From Alcanivorax sp. DSM 26293 (GTDB taxonomy: Bacteria; Pseudomonadota; Gammaproteobacteria; Pseudomonadales; Alcanivoracaceae), in contig NZ_FNUM01000001.1 of NCBI RefSeq assembly GCF_900107995.1, forward strand, positions 124,001 through 188,000: a stretch of DNA of 64,000 nt. The letters are read 5' to 3'. Position numbers and translations under genes: made by a program. A model generated the notes under the pieces. That model was not told the DNA's origin. It ran no database searches and saw only the letters and a list, made by a program, of their open reading frames with translations. Positions 9,176 through 18,736 of the stretch are shown here, in pieces. How positions within the stretch are numbered: position 1 is the first letter of the stretch; each line of letters starts with the position of its first letter.

Positions 9176-11788
9176 TCAGGCCGTGAGTATCCGCCCAAGG
9201 ACCTCGCTCAGATTGTCTGAGGCCTGCTTTTTCACCGCCTCCAGGGCAGATGCCAGCTGGCCACGACGCCCGGGTTCGAGCTTTGGCAGACGCGCGGCAG
9301 CGTTGGCCAGGCGGGCTGCGATCTGGGGGTTAATCCCGTCGAGTCGGGTCAGAACCGCCGCAAACAATCGGTACCCCTCCCCGTCAGCAGAATGGAAAGC
9401 CGACGGATTACCATTCGCCAGGGTGCCCACCAGGGCGCGTACGCGATTCGGGACAGTCCAGTCAAAAGCAGGGTGCGCCATTAGCGCCTCTATTGTGGAC
9501 AGACTGGCAGGCCCCGGGATGGAGGCCTGAACCGCAAACCACTGGTCCATCACCAGAGCCTCATCGGCCCAGCGTTCTGCAAACTGGGCCAGCGCTTGAT
9601 CTGCACCAGCCAGGTTGTAATGCACCAGCACACGCAATGCCGCCAGCTCTTCAGTCATGCACAAGGGCAGCTCGAACAATTCGACCGCCAGGCGTTGCGC
9701 TTCCGGGTGGCCGGACGCCGCCAGGTAACCCAGCGCCAGGTTGCGCAACTGACGCCGCCCCATGGCACGGCCATCCATTTCCAGCTCGGTCGCAATCAGG
9801 TTTTCCGCCAGGGACAGCCAGTGATCCTGCAATGCCTTGCCCAGTGCCTGCTTCATGGCATGGTGAGCCACATGCACGCTGCCCGGATCCAGGGGGGTAT
9901 GACGGTCCCCCAGGGCCACTTCACCGGGCAGTGACAACAGCAGGGCCGCCTGGGCCGGATCCTCATCGGCCCGGGCAATCACCTGTTCCAATACCGGCAC
10001 CAGCAATTGCGCTTCGGCCCCGGCGGTCCCCTCCCCCGTGACCAGACGATCCAGGGCGGAGAAATAGAGCCGCTGGGCGGCGCTCCAGCGGCAGTAGCCA
10101 TCACTGTCGTGGGCCAGCAAGCGAGACAACTGGCCATGATCGAAGGCGTAGTCCAGCACCACCGGCGCTGAAAAACCCCGCGGCAAGGACGGTGTGACCG
10201 GCCCTGTGGCATCAACGCTGAAGGTCTGCTCTTCCCCGTCGATGATAATGACCTTCTCCCGATTGCCGGCCTCATCCAGTGGCAAGGGCTCACCGGCTTC
10301 GTCCAGCAAGGCCAGACGGACTGGAATCATCAACGGCTGCTTCTCCGCCTGTCCCGGTGTCGGGGGCGTATGCTGACGGAAGGTGAGCTGGTAGCGCCCA
10401 TTTTCCAGCTTGTCCGTCACTGTCAGAATCGGGGTGCCGGCCTGACTGTACCAGCGCTTGAACTGGGTCAGATCCCGGCCGGAGATCTCCTCCATGCAGG
10501 CAACGAAGTCATCACAGGTGACGGCTTGACCATCGAAACGCTCGAAATAACGATCTGTCGCGCGACGAAAGTCTTCGGGCCCTAACAGGTGGTACTGCAT
10601 ACGGACAATTTCGGCACCCTTTTCATAGATCGTCAGCGTGTAGAAGTTATCAATTTTCTGGTATTCCGCCGGGCGTACGGGATGGGCCATGGGCCCCTGA
10701 TCTTCCGGGAACTGATGGGTAACGAGAAAATCCACATTCTCCACCCGTTGCACGGCGGCGGAGTTCATGTCCGCAGAGAACTGCTGGTCGCGGAAGACGG
10801 TGAAACCCTCCTTGAGGCTGAGCTGAAACCAGTCTCTGCAGGTAACCCGGTTGCCGGACCAGTTATGGAAGTACTCGTGGGCCACCACGGATTCCACTCG
10901 CTGGAACCCCGCATCGGTGGTCGTGGACGGGTGCGCCAACACACAGGACGTATTGAAAATATTGAGGCCCTTGTTTTCCATGGCCCCCATATTGAAGTGG
11001 CTGACTGCCACGATCATATAGATATCCAGGTCGTACTCACGCCCGTAGGTCTCTTCATCCCAGCGCATGGCATTTTTCAGGGACAGCATGGCGTGGTCCA
11101 GCTTGTCCAGATCACGGTGCTCCGCATAAAGGCGTAGCGATACCCGACGACCGGAACCGGTGGTATAGCTGTCTTCCAGGCAGGCCAGGTCGCCGGCTAC
11201 CAGGGCAAATAAATAGCAGGGTTTCGGGAAGGGATCCTCCCAGGTCACCCAGTGGCGATCCCCCTCTTCTCCTTGCGCGACCGGGTTGCCGTTGGATAGC
11301 AGCAGCGGGTAGCGCTTCTTGTCAGCGCGAACCGTAGTCGTAAAGCGGGCCAGCACATCCGGGCGATCCGGAAAAAAGGTGATGCGGCGAAAGCCTTCCG
11401 CTTCACACTGGGTGCAGTACATGCCGTTGGAGCGGTAGAGACCGTCGAGGGCGGTATTCTTTTCAGGCTGAATATCTACGATCGACGTCAGTTGGCAATG
11501 CTCAGGCAACCCCCTGACAATCAATTGATCATCCCTGTACTCGTATTGACCATCATCCAGCGCAACCCCATCCAGGCTCAAAGCGCGCAGGGCAAGCCCC
11601 TCGCCATTGAAGCGCATTTCACCTGCCGGAACAGTAGACGCCGGATTATGCTTCAGAGACAAACGGCTGGTGACGGTTGTCACGCCATCATGGATATCCA
11701 CATCCAGAACCACCTCTTCCACAAGATAGACGGGAGGCTGATATTCCGCCAACCGGGTGGTCTTAACTGCACTATGCGCGGTTTCCAT
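9176..11788 (-). CDS. pepN: Aminopeptidase N
   Basis: An 870-residue M1-family zinc aminopeptidase, matching the length of E. coli PepN. The exopeptidase motif GAMEN begins at residue 268 and the zinc site HEYFH at residue 304 (H304, H308), with the third ligand Glu in LKEGFTVFRDQQFS. The C-terminal half is the helical domain of the PepN type (DUF3458). It removes N-terminal residues from peptides in the cytoplasm. The next gene upstream is a lipase on the same strand, separated by a hairpin, so pepN is probably its own transcription unit. Confidence 0.97.
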   Translation of the reverse strand: METAHSAVKTTRLAEYQPPVYLVEEVVLDVDIHDGVTTVTSRLSLKHNPASTVPAGEMRFNGEGLALRALSLDGVALDDGQYEYRDDQLIVRGLPEHCQLTSIVDIQPEKNTALDGLYRSNGMYCTQCEAEGFRRITFFPDRPDVLARFTTTVRADKKRYPLLLSNGNPVAQGEEGDRHWVTWEDPFPKPCYLFALVAGDLACLEDSYTTGSGRRVSLRLYAEHRDLDKLDHAMLSLKNAMRWDEETYGREYDLDIYMIVAVSHFNMGAMENKGLNIFNTSCVLAHPSTTTDAGFQRVESVVAHEYFHNWSGNRVTCRDWFQLSLKEGFTVFRDQQFSADMNSAAVQRVENVDFLVTHQFPEDQGPMAHPVRPAEYQKIDNFYTLTIYEKGAEIVRMQYHLLGPEDFRRATDRYFERFDGQAVTCDDFVACMEEISGRDLTQFKRWYSQAGTPILTVTDKLENGRYQLTFRQHTPPTPGQAEKQPLMIPVRLALLDEAGEPLPLDEAGNREKVIIIDGEEQTFSVDATGPVTPSLPRGFSAPVVLDYAFDHGQLSRLLAHDSDGYCRWSAAQRLYFSALDRLVTGEGTAGAEAQLLVPVLEQVIARADEDPAQAALLLSLPGEVALGDRHTPLDPGSVHVAHHAMKQALGKALQDHWLSLAENLIATELEMDGRAMGRRQLRNLALGYLAASGHPEAQRLAVELFELPLCMTEELAALRVLVHYNLAGADQALAQFAERWADEALVMDQWFAVQASIPGPASLSTIEALMAHPAFDWTVPNRVRALVGTLANGNPSAFHSADGEGYRLFAAVLTRLDGINPQIAARLANAAARLPKLEPGRRGQLASALEAVKKQASDNLSEVLGRILTA

Positions 11789-11844
11789 GCATGACTCCTG
11801 CTGCGTTTCTGATGCTGCCCATATTAGACACTTGCCCTAAACGA

Positions 11845-11870
11845 CAACACCCCGCGGAAGCGGGGTGTTG
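11845..11870 (-). terminator. Terminator of the lipase gene
   Basis: A perfect 11-bp stem (11845-11855 with 11860-11870) and a GGAA loop, 22 bp beyond the lipase stop. The following minus-strand sequence is only moderately T-rich (TCGTTT), so termination may be partial. It separates the lipase from pepN. Confidence 0.7.
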
Positions 11871-11892
11871 TGATAAACGGTTGTGCGTCAGG

Positions 11893-14250
11893 TTACGGAG
11901 CCGCCTCCACATCTCCAGGCGCCTGGGTCCCTATACCCACCTGTGCACCCGACGACAGTACAAAACTGACAACCTGGGCCTGCATTTCTGCAGTGACCTG
12001 CGGCGCACCGCCCGACGGGGTCAGCAGCGAGCCATGTCCACCGGCGGTCATTTTCACATAGCCCGGTGTGCTGGTCACATTCGCTGCGCCGGGACCAAAC
12101 TGGGTCGCACCAGTGAGTGACGCCAACGCCTCTGTTCCCATCAAGGGCAGGGCCGGATCACCGTTTGGCACTACAGCGTCACCATTGACCTGTTGAATCA
12201 GTACCGGCACGCCAAGGGTGCCAAGCGTTTCGGCAAAGTTCACCGGATCACCGGACGCAACGGTACTTTGCGCAGCATAGAGGAAGCGCTCGTAGTTGCT
12301 GGTACCGACATTAACGCCATTGGCCGCCAACCCTGCCTGAATGCGAGGAGCAAACGTCGGGGAGTTGTTCAGTATCTGGGTCAACTGCGTACCCCCAACC
12401 GATGCAACCAGGCCTTTGATCGGGTTCAGATTGCTACCGAAGGACATGTCGTTACCAATCGCTATCTGATTCACGGTGGTAAAGACAGACCCTACGATCG
12501 CACCCAGTGACGCACCCACTACCGTTACATTATCGGTATCAAGCGTGCCATTAGTCGCAATATCCAGATCGCTGATGGCCTGCAAACTGGCATTCAGGTT
12601 CATGAGATCCATCACCGACTGACGGAGGTTGTCCCGTGTGTTACCCAAATTCGCCAGATTGATGAACCAGGCACCTGAGCCATCTTGTGCGGTCGGGCTA
12701 TCAAAATTCATCAGGGCCGGGTTACCCGTCGCCCCCTGAACCACATTGAAATGACGCTCATGGAAGTCCTCGCCGTAAAGGGCAGAGAAATCAATCAGCG
12801 CACTGTTCTCAACATTCAATGCGGCAGCAAAGTTACTGTTGGCTGGCACCCCATGGACTGGCAAGTCAATTGCCACGGTGGCAACGCACTTGGATGCAAG
12901 GGTGTGGCCCAGTGCCATGACCGAGGTCCGATCGCTGGTAATACCATGAACGTACATGACCACAGGGTAACCTGAGTTATCACGCACATTGGCACAGGTT
13001 GCGCCCATCAGCTCTGCGGGTGCGGTAGCAGGATTCGGCAGGGTCACCTGTAGCGGCACCAGCTCATCGCCGGTTTTTGCAGCAAAGGGATACCGGTAGG
13101 TCACATTATAAGAACCGTCAAGATCGGCTGGAGGAACGCCCTCTCCTACCTGGGAACCGAGCACCTGATCCGCATTCCAGGTCTTCTGCAGGTAACTGAA
13201 GTCTGTCGGTGCAGCAGGGGCCGACAGGTAATAAGGCAATGAAATGCTGCCGGTATAAAGCGTGCCAACCCCTGCAGCCAGTTGTCCGGCCGTCAGCGCC
13301 GAGAAATCCAGCCCCGTAGCCGCGTTTACGGAAACCGTGCGCGCTTTGGGCGTGCTCAGCAACTGATTGTTTTCCAGGTTAGTGGCAGCTGCAACTGCAT
13401 CACCCGGGGCAGAACCGCCATTAATCAGGGTTTGTGCAATAGCACCGCGTGGGGCCCCCATGGCGACCAAAGGAGTGACCGGATCGGTAGTGGTAAATGT
13501 ATAAGAGATCACCACGGAATCCCGGGCATCAAGCGGGTCAAGCCCCAACACATTAGCGAGAAATCCCGATGCTATCGCTTCCCAGCCTTGTACAGCAGTC
13601 CGGACAGGCTGAAGCGCCGCTGTCAATGCGGGCTCATTCTCACCCAAAGTCTGGTAGGCACTGGAAGGCGTAATCGGGCTACCATTTGTATCGAGAATGC
13701 CGTTCGTGACGAAAACCAGGTATTTGGTTTTTGCCAGCAATGGCTCGGACGGGGTCACACGAAGGACGTTATCGGTCCCCCCATCAAGGGACTCCACGGA
13801 AGCTGTGAAACCGGGAATATCCGCAGAATTTACCGGGCTCATCAGATCAATATTGGCTGGATCCAGAGCATCCCCGTTGCTGTTCAGCGGAATCAGAAAC
13901 ACGTTGGGGACGCAAGGGCTGCCGAGCGCGCACACCGTGCCCGCATCAATGGAGCCGCCAGCAAAACCGATATCGAAATATGCGGTCGTGGAGAAACCAT
14001 CCAGATCATTGATGGCCGCCTCTACCGCATTGGTAGGAGTCCCGACATTAGCAGTACCGTCAGAAGTGGCGGCCGCTGCAAAAATCAGATCTGTATTCAG
14101 GGGTAGATCAGACGCCAGAGGATCAAAACGGGGAAAAGTCCCGATTTGGGTCGCACCCTCACTCTGATCAGGAACGGTATCACTGCCGCCACCGCAGGCC
14201 GCCAGTGCCAGGGCCACTGCCGCAGGCAGTACTTTCTTGTAGATATGCAT
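11893..14250 (-). CDS. VolA/Pla-1/cef-type surface lipase lipoprotein
   Basis: A 785-residue predicted lipoprotein. The start at 14250 gives a clean lipoprotein signal (LALAAC, Cys19) preceded by GGGAGAA; an upstream frame to 14379 would add an unlikely leader. After a Gly/Ser linker, the sequence PRFDPLASDLPLNTDLIF matches the bacterial virulence-factor lipase N-terminal domain. The alpha/beta-hydrolase part has VMYVHGITSD (oxyanion region) and the nucleophile motif GASLG with Ser581, and a His near the C-terminus (GGHGSLL). Vibrio VolA is a surface lysophospholipase that releases fatty acids for growth, so lipid scavenging is likely here; that is inference. It ends in a terminator at 11845. 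Confidence 0.85.
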   Translation of the reverse strand: MHIYKKVLPAAVALALAACGGGSDTVPDQSEGATQIGTFPRFDPLASDLPLNTDLIFAAAATSDGTANVGTPTNAVEAAINDLDGFSTTAYFDIGFAGGSIDAGTVCALGSPCVPNVFLIPLNSNGDALDPANIDLMSPVNSADIPGFTASVESLDGGTDNVLRVTPSEPLLAKTKYLVFVTNGILDTNGSPITPSSAYQTLGENEPALTAALQPVRTAVQGWEAIASGFLANVLGLDPLDARDSVVISYTFTTTDPVTPLVAMGAPRGAIAQTLINGGSAPGDAVAAATNLENNQLLSTPKARTVSVNAATGLDFSALTAGQLAAGVGTLYTGSISLPYYLSAPAAPTDFSYLQKTWNADQVLGSQVGEGVPPADLDGSYNVTYRYPFAAKTGDELVPLQVTLPNPATAPAELMGATCANVRDNSGYPVVMYVHGITSDRTSVMALGHTLASKCVATVAIDLPVHGVPANSNFAAALNVENSALIDFSALYGEDFHERHFNVVQGATGNPALMNFDSPTAQDGSGAWFINLANLGNTRDNLRQSVMDLMNLNASLQAISDLDIATNGTLDTDNVTVVGASLGAIVGSVFTTVNQIAIGNDMSFGSNLNPIKGLVASVGGTQLTQILNNSPTFAPRIQAGLAANGVNVGTSNYERFLYAAQSTVASGDPVNFAETLGTLGVPVLIQQVNGDAVVPNGDPALPLMGTEALASLTGATQFGPGAANVTSTPGYVKMTAGGHGSLLTPSGGAPQVTAEMQAQVVSFVLSSGAQVGIGTQAPGDVEAAP

Positions 14251-14508
14251 GGGTTCTCCCAAACCATTTGTTATCTTTTTTATTTCTCGCCACGCCGCAA
14301 TCTCCCATAACGCAGCGAGAAAGACATCTTCCGCGTGTGCCGAGTCTGCGTCGGCTACGCTACACAACGGAGTTGTCACCTAGGAAGAATACAGTATGTT
14401 AGAGAGAGCACCAACGGTCTTTGACGGGAAAAGAAGGACGGTAGTCCGACAGGCGGTATCCAGGCGACGACCAGCCAGTCATCACCCTAGAGGGAGGTGG
14501 TAGCAGGG

Positions 14509-14781
14509 CTATTGCAGTCGATCCGGGGCTCGCAGGATCACCGGCTGCTCCTCCTGTGCCTCTCCCTCACTCTTGCACTGCTGCTCCATGTAGCCAGTGC
14601 GCTGCTCTTCGGGTAGGTTCTTTGCCTCCCAAGCGATGACCGCCTGCAGGCAGGTTTCACGCTGCTCGCGGGTCAGCGGCCGGCCATCCGCCCATTTGCC
14701 GGTCTCAATAGCGCGGCGCATGTTGTCACAGACCTCCGGGGTCATGGCGGCAATCAGATCGTCAAAGCTCTGGTAGGTCAT
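14509..14781 (-). CDS. YeaC family protein (DUF1315)
   Basis: A 90-residue protein. FDDLIAAMTPEVCDNMRRAIETGKW and DGRPLTREQRETCLQAV follow the E. coli YeaC pattern (MTPEVYQRL, LGKWPDG, LTEEQKENCLQ), so family membership is firm. The family's function is unknown. It lies downstream of NAD kinase on the same strand; I recall the same neighbours (NAD kinase, pepN) in pseudomonads. The spacer to nadK holds a REP-like repeat. Confidence 0.85.
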   Translation of the reverse strand: MTYQSFDDLIAAMTPEVCDNMRRAIETGKWADGRPLTREQRETCLQAVIAWEAKNLPEEQRTGYMEQQCKSEGEAQEEQPVILRAPDRLQ

Positions 14782-14818
14782 ATAGATAACTCATTTTAGG
14801 CTACAGCTGCATCACGGA

Positions 14819-14849
14819 CGGCTTCGCCATGCAAGCATGACTCCAACAA
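14819..14849 (-). repeat. REP-like element, CATGCTTGCATG core, single copy
   Basis: Read on the minus strand it starts TGTTGGAGTCATGC and continues with a small palindrome and GGCGAAGCC. This is a variant of the TGTAGGAGC...GCGAA element found many times in the window. It lies between nadK and the YeaC-family gene. Confidence 0.7.
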
Positions 14850-14880
14850 TGTGAGTACTGCGCGGCTCAGTCTGCCGCTA

Positions 14881-14920
14881 TTAACTGTTCACTGTTAACT
14901 ATTAACTGCTTTTCAACTGC
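14881..14920. repeat. Tandem heptamer array overlapping the nadK stop
   Basis: Degenerate 7-bp units (TAACTGT, TCACTGT, TAACTAT, TAACTGC) run in tandem. On the minus strand they fit the (G/C)TTGNNR consensus loosely (GTTAACA, GTTAATA). The array reaches the last codons of nadK. No inverted partner arm is seen here. Confidence 0.6.
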
Positions 14921-15815
14921 TATCACCGGGACGGGTACTCCAGCCCAGCTTGGAACGACAGGCCTGGTAGAAATCATGTCCCGGTGGGTGAATCAGGTGC
15001 AGACGGTGAGGCTTCTTGCGGATCGCAATCACATCGTCCACCTGCAGACGAATCCCGGCGGTGCCATCACAGCTCACCAGCGGACGGACCTTTTCGGTGG
15101 TGATATGGATCTTGATCTCGCTGTCTCCGGCCACCACCAGCGGCCGGCTGGTAAGGGTATGGGGATTGAGCGGCACCATTACCATGGCATCCAGCTTGGG
15201 ATGCATGATTGGCCCCCCGCCGGACAGCGCATAGGCCGTGGAACCGGTGGGTGTGGAGATGATCAGACCATCAGACCGCTGGCCATAGACAAAATGGCCA
15301 TCGATCATCAGCTCGAAGTCGATCATATGCACACTGTCACCGGACAGCAGCACGATATCGTTCAGGGCGCAGCCCTCACCCACCACGGTCTTGCCGCGGC
15401 GAACTTCCAGATCCAGCAGGAACCGCTTTTCGGTGGTGTACTCACCATCCAGCACCTGCCCTACCCGGCTTTCGATTTCGGAAGGAAGGATGTCAGTGAG
15501 AAACCCCAGGTGACCACGGTTAACGCCCAGCACAGGCACATCAAAACGGGCCAGAGTACGGGCGGCGCCCAGCAAGCTGCCATCGCCCCCGACCACAATC
15601 ACCAGATCACAGGCTTCCCCCATCTGCGTGGCAGATGCCGCCTGCAGCCCCATTTCTGGCAGGCTGCCGGCGATGTTCTTGTCGAGGATAACGGTACAGT
15701 CCCGCCCATTGAGGAAATGGATCAACTGGCGCAGGGAATACAGCGCCTGTTCGCTTTCTGAACGGGCTATCAGGCCGATATTGCGGAATTTGTTGCTAAA
15801 AGTCTCTTGCGCCAC
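14913..15815 (-). CDS. nadK: NAD kinase
   Basis: A 300-residue enzyme that phosphorylates NAD to NADP with ATP or polyphosphate. The motif VVGGDGSLL carries the catalytic Asp78; CALNDIV and STPTGSTAYALSGGGPI complete the active site. The GTG start at 15815 is preferred because AGGA stands at proper spacing and family members begin shortly before FRNIGLIARS; an ATG at 15842 would add nine residues and lacks a ribosome-binding site. The cyclic-nucleotide/rhodanese gene lies upstream on the same strand, and the YeaC-family gene downstream. Confidence 0.94.
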   Translation of the reverse strand: MAQETFSNKFRNIGLIARSESEQALYSLRQLIHFLNGRDCTVILDKNIAGSLPEMGLQAASATQMGEACDLVIVVGGDGSLLGAARTLARFDVPVLGVNRGHLGFLTDILPSEIESRVGQVLDGEYTTEKRFLLDLEVRRGKTVVGEGCALNDIVLLSGDSVHMIDFELMIDGHFVYGQRSDGLIISTPTGSTAYALSGGGPIMHPKLDAMVMVPLNPHTLTSRPLVVAGDSEIKIHITTEKVRPLVSCDGTAGIRLQVDDVIAIRKKPHRLHLIHPPGHDFYQACRSKLGWSTRPGDSS

Positions 15816-15876
15816 ACTAATCCTGGGCAGCCGAAGCTGCATCCGGTGGAGGGCTCGCCCGCCATCCGGTGAGCAA

Positions 15877-16950
15877 TTACCCCTGTGTCAGGTACTCGCT
15901 CAGGTTAGCAGCATTGGCATTCAAGCCGCCATCCAGAACGATTACGTCCAAGCCGGCGTTTTTTAACAGAAAAGCCGCCGTGGCGCTACGTCGACCGGTA
16001 TCGCAGTAGGCAATATAGGTCTTGCTGGGATCCAGCAGGCGGGATTTCAGCCGCAGCACATTCAGCGGCATATTGGTGGCGCCGACCAGGTGCTCCTGGT
16101 CAAATTCATCGCTGGTGCGCACATCAAGCCACCAGGCACCTTTTTCCGCAGCACCCAGCACATTTTCCGCCGGCATGGTGTTGATAATCGGCTCGCGCAG
16201 CAGGGCATCAAAGTCCTGGCGTTCCAGCTTCATCAGCACCCCGTCGGTGGCCATGGTCACCGTAGCATTGCGGGGCTTGCCGGAAAGCAGCGCCTCTTCG
16301 CCGAACCACTGCCCCTCCTCCAGCATGGCAACCGGTGTCGGAGCACCGTCACCCATGCTGATGGCCACCTCGCAAACCCCCTCTTTGAGGATATAACAGC
16401 AGTCTGCGGCCTCCCCCTGCCGGATGATGACCTCACCCTGCTTGTGACGATGGGCTTTAAGGCGACGGAAGATTTCCAGGATGTTGCTGGGGGGAACCCG
16501 GTGAAACAGCTTGGACTTGAGCAGCCGGATCATCCACTCGCGATCATTCTGATACGCAGAGTTGGCATTGATATCGAGAATCACATACCCCGCCGACTGG
16601 TCCCAGGAAAGAATGGTATCCAGCCGAAAGCTGTCAAAGCGAACCACACTGACCTCAGTCAATGCCCGGGCCGTACTGCGACGAGGCTGCGCATGCTCCA
16701 ACGGGTGCCAGGATGCCGTATCCCCGGCACTGACAATCCGTGTCTGCCCCGCTTCATCGGTCAGCTCGACCTTGCCGCTGAGCAAGTAAATCGTGGTGTT
16801 GTCCTTGTCGCCCTGCGAAAAAAGGGCATCTCCTGACGCAAAGCGACACACTTCCTGCTGGTCCAGCAACCAGTCCAGCTGGTCCCCGGACAGCGCATTC
16901 ACTGGCACAAAGGTCTGCAAAAGGCTTTTATCAATGGATTCCTGTGCCAT
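15877..16950 (-). CDS. Tandem cyclic-nucleotide-binding domains fused to a rhodanese domain
   Basis: A 357-residue soluble protein. Residues about 10-115 form a first cNMP-binding-like domain (GDALFSQGDKDNTTIYLLSGKVEL). Residues about 145-255 form a second with a better phosphate-binding cassette (FGEEALLSGKPRNATV). Residues about 265-355 form a rhodanese domain with active-site Cys316 in YCDTGRR. Rhodaneses move sulfane sulfur or sense persulfides, so the fusion could couple a nucleotide signal to sulfur or redox chemistry; this is inference. The first cNMP domain lacks an obvious FGE...R(S/T) cassette and may be degenerate. It is followed by nadK on the same strand. Confidence 0.85.
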   Translation of the reverse strand: MAQESIDKSLLQTFVPVNALSGDQLDWLLDQQEVCRFASGDALFSQGDKDNTTIYLLSGKVELTDEAGQTRIVSAGDTASWHPLEHAQPRRSTARALTEVSVVRFDSFRLDTILSWDQSAGYVILDINANSAYQNDREWMIRLLKSKLFHRVPPSNILEIFRRLKAHRHKQGEVIIRQGEAADCCYILKEGVCEVAISMGDGAPTPVAMLEEGQWFGEEALLSGKPRNATVTMATDGVLMKLERQDFDALLREPIINTMPAENVLGAAEKGAWWLDVRTSDEFDQEHLVGATNMPLNVLRLKSRLLDPSKTYIAYCDTGRRSATAAFLLKNAGLDVIVLDGGLNANAANLSEYLTQG

Positions 16951-17059
16951 AACAGCCGCTCCCGGATTCTTGTTCTGAAGACAACATCATACTTTCAGCG
17001 TAGAGAATGCAAAAAACCTACCATTTTTCATGGAAATGGCACTGGTTCACATTCCGGTA

Positions 17060-18436
17060 TCAGCGAAAGCGCAACACATTGTCGATGGCGGAATCATTCC
17101 GGCAATTGGGGCAACGATTGGCATTGCAGTCAGAAACCCCGGGCTTGAACTGATTGGGCACTTCCACCCGGATCACACGCTTGCCACAGGCTTGCTGATC
17201 GGCACCCACAGGGACCTGGCAGACCGGGTTTTCGTAGTGAGCCAGCCAGGCCCGATAGTGGTCTTCGGTAACCAGGCACTTACGCGCCGCAAAGGCCACC
17301 GGATTTTCCATATAACTGCCGATCTGGTCAGCGGAAATCGAGATATGCCCCGCCCCGGGGTGAAAGGCAATAAAGCTCAACCCCAGGCTCTCCAGTTTCT
17401 CCAGCACCTTCTGGGCCCCGGTACTGGCCTCTTTGACCCGGTTCCGCTTGAGCTCACCAAGCTCCTGCTTGAGCTGACTGATCAGATCATCCCGGGTCAG
17501 CACATCCATTTCCTTGGCGTGGATCTGCTCGGAAAGCTTGGCACGCTCTTCCTCGATGCGCTGCTCCAAAGCCAGCTTGTACTGCTCAGTCAGCACCTCC
17601 AGCTCACTCCCCTGGGACTGGCTTTGCTGGCTCTGCTCCTCAAGGCTCTGGGTCAGGGAAATCACCTGGGCTTTCAGTGAATCGTTTTGCTCGCGAAGGG
17701 CCACATTCTGGGATTTGAGGGTTTTGAACTGGCCCATGACTTTTTCCAGCTGGGCATTCAGGATCTCTTCCTTCTGCTGGGCGGCATAACGCAACTTCCC
17801 CACCTCTTCGGAGTGGGAATTCTCCAGCGTCTGCACCCGCAGGCGCAGCTCCTTGATAATTCGGGCCAAGCGAACCCGCTCTTCGTCGGCCTCTTTCCGG
17901 CTTTCGCTTTGATCCGGGGCAATGGTGGGCGCCTTCGTCTCGGCACCAATCACCGGCGGCGGCGTGGCCGGCATGGAATCCAGCTCGTCATCGATCTCAA
18001 GACCCAGCTTCGGACCACGCTCCCGAATGGTGTCACGAATAGCAATAAAATCATTGGCCCCCGGCTTCATGCCCGGGTCCCACATCTGATCCTGGTGCCA
18101 GGCCACCGGGCACTGACTGCGACAGGCCAGACGGATCGGCCCGGCTCCCATATCCGGCCCTTGCCCGGCGTGCTCAGCAAGGTGGCGCAATGGCACATTC
18201 CAGGTCGTATCCGCCATGCCATCTTCATCAAAATCGATGGTGAAAAGCACCAGAGAGCGCACGCGTAGCTGGCCATTGACCAGACAATACGCTCCGCGGA
18301 CTTCCTTGTCGGCAAATTCGGGCACACCCACCATGCCATCCAGGATTGCCTCAAAATCCGCGTACAGCATACTTTTCGTAATGCCCCGGTGATCAAAAAA
18401 CAAAATCGCTTCGGACGTCACGGAGGATAGAGGCAT
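17060..18436 (-). CDS. Coiled-coil protein with zinc-ribbon-like C-terminus, unknown function
   Basis: A 458-residue protein that I cannot assign to a characterised family. The N-terminal domain (about residues 1-130) is globular, with FFDHRGITKSMLYADFEAIL and a Cys pair (CRSQCPVAWH). Residues about 195-345 are rich in Glu, Gln, Leu and Lys in a heptad pattern, a long coiled coil. The C-terminal 60 residues contain Cys groups (CQVPV, CGKRV, CNANRCPNC) that look like a zinc-binding ribbon. The start at 18436 is supported by GGAAGGA at ideal spacing; a start at 18475 is not. It probably acts as a cytoplasmic scaffold, but that is a guess. Confidence 0.65.
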   Translation of the reverse strand: MPLSSVTSEAILFFDHRGITKSMLYADFEAILDGMVGVPEFADKEVRGAYCLVNGQLRVRSLVLFTIDFDEDGMADTTWNVPLRHLAEHAGQGPDMGAGPIRLACRSQCPVAWHQDQMWDPGMKPGANDFIAIRDTIRERGPKLGLEIDDELDSMPATPPPVIGAETKAPTIAPDQSESRKEADEERVRLARIIKELRLRVQTLENSHSEEVGKLRYAAQQKEEILNAQLEKVMGQFKTLKSQNVALREQNDSLKAQVISLTQSLEEQSQQSQSQGSELEVLTEQYKLALEQRIEEERAKLSEQIHAKEMDVLTRDDLISQLKQELGELKRNRVKEASTGAQKVLEKLESLGLSFIAFHPGAGHISISADQIGSYMENPVAFAARKCLVTEDHYRAWLAHYENPVCQVPVGADQQACGKRVIRVEVPNQFKPGVSDCNANRCPNCRNDSAIDNVLRFR

Positions 18437-18736
18437 GTGTCCTTCCTTACCTTGAGAATTATTGTAGTTGGCCACTGACCTGCCACGGCGTCACTGCCTG
18501 CAGTCCCGGAAAACACTGGCAAAAATCAGGGTGCTACCAATTATAGTCAGCCCCTCACAAAAGAGTGTGACCTGAATGGCAGTAAAAAAAAAGCATAGGC
18601 AAAGCCGCTGCCAGCTTGCAGGAAAGCATTGAGCCAGCGCCACTAACGGCGTCACGTTGCCAGGAAAAAAGTCGGTATCAGGTGTTCGGCGGGGAGGAAT
18701 GGGGGGTGAACCGGAGAAGGGCTGAACGGAAAGGAA
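18437..18736. other. Intergenic region before the coiled-coil gene
   Basis: A 300-bp gap between two minus-strand genes. It must contain the promoter of the coiled-coil gene. I see an AT-rich segment near 18535-18545 and a run of nine A at 18585-18593, but no repeat, RNA gene or convincing promoter. Confidence 0.3.
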
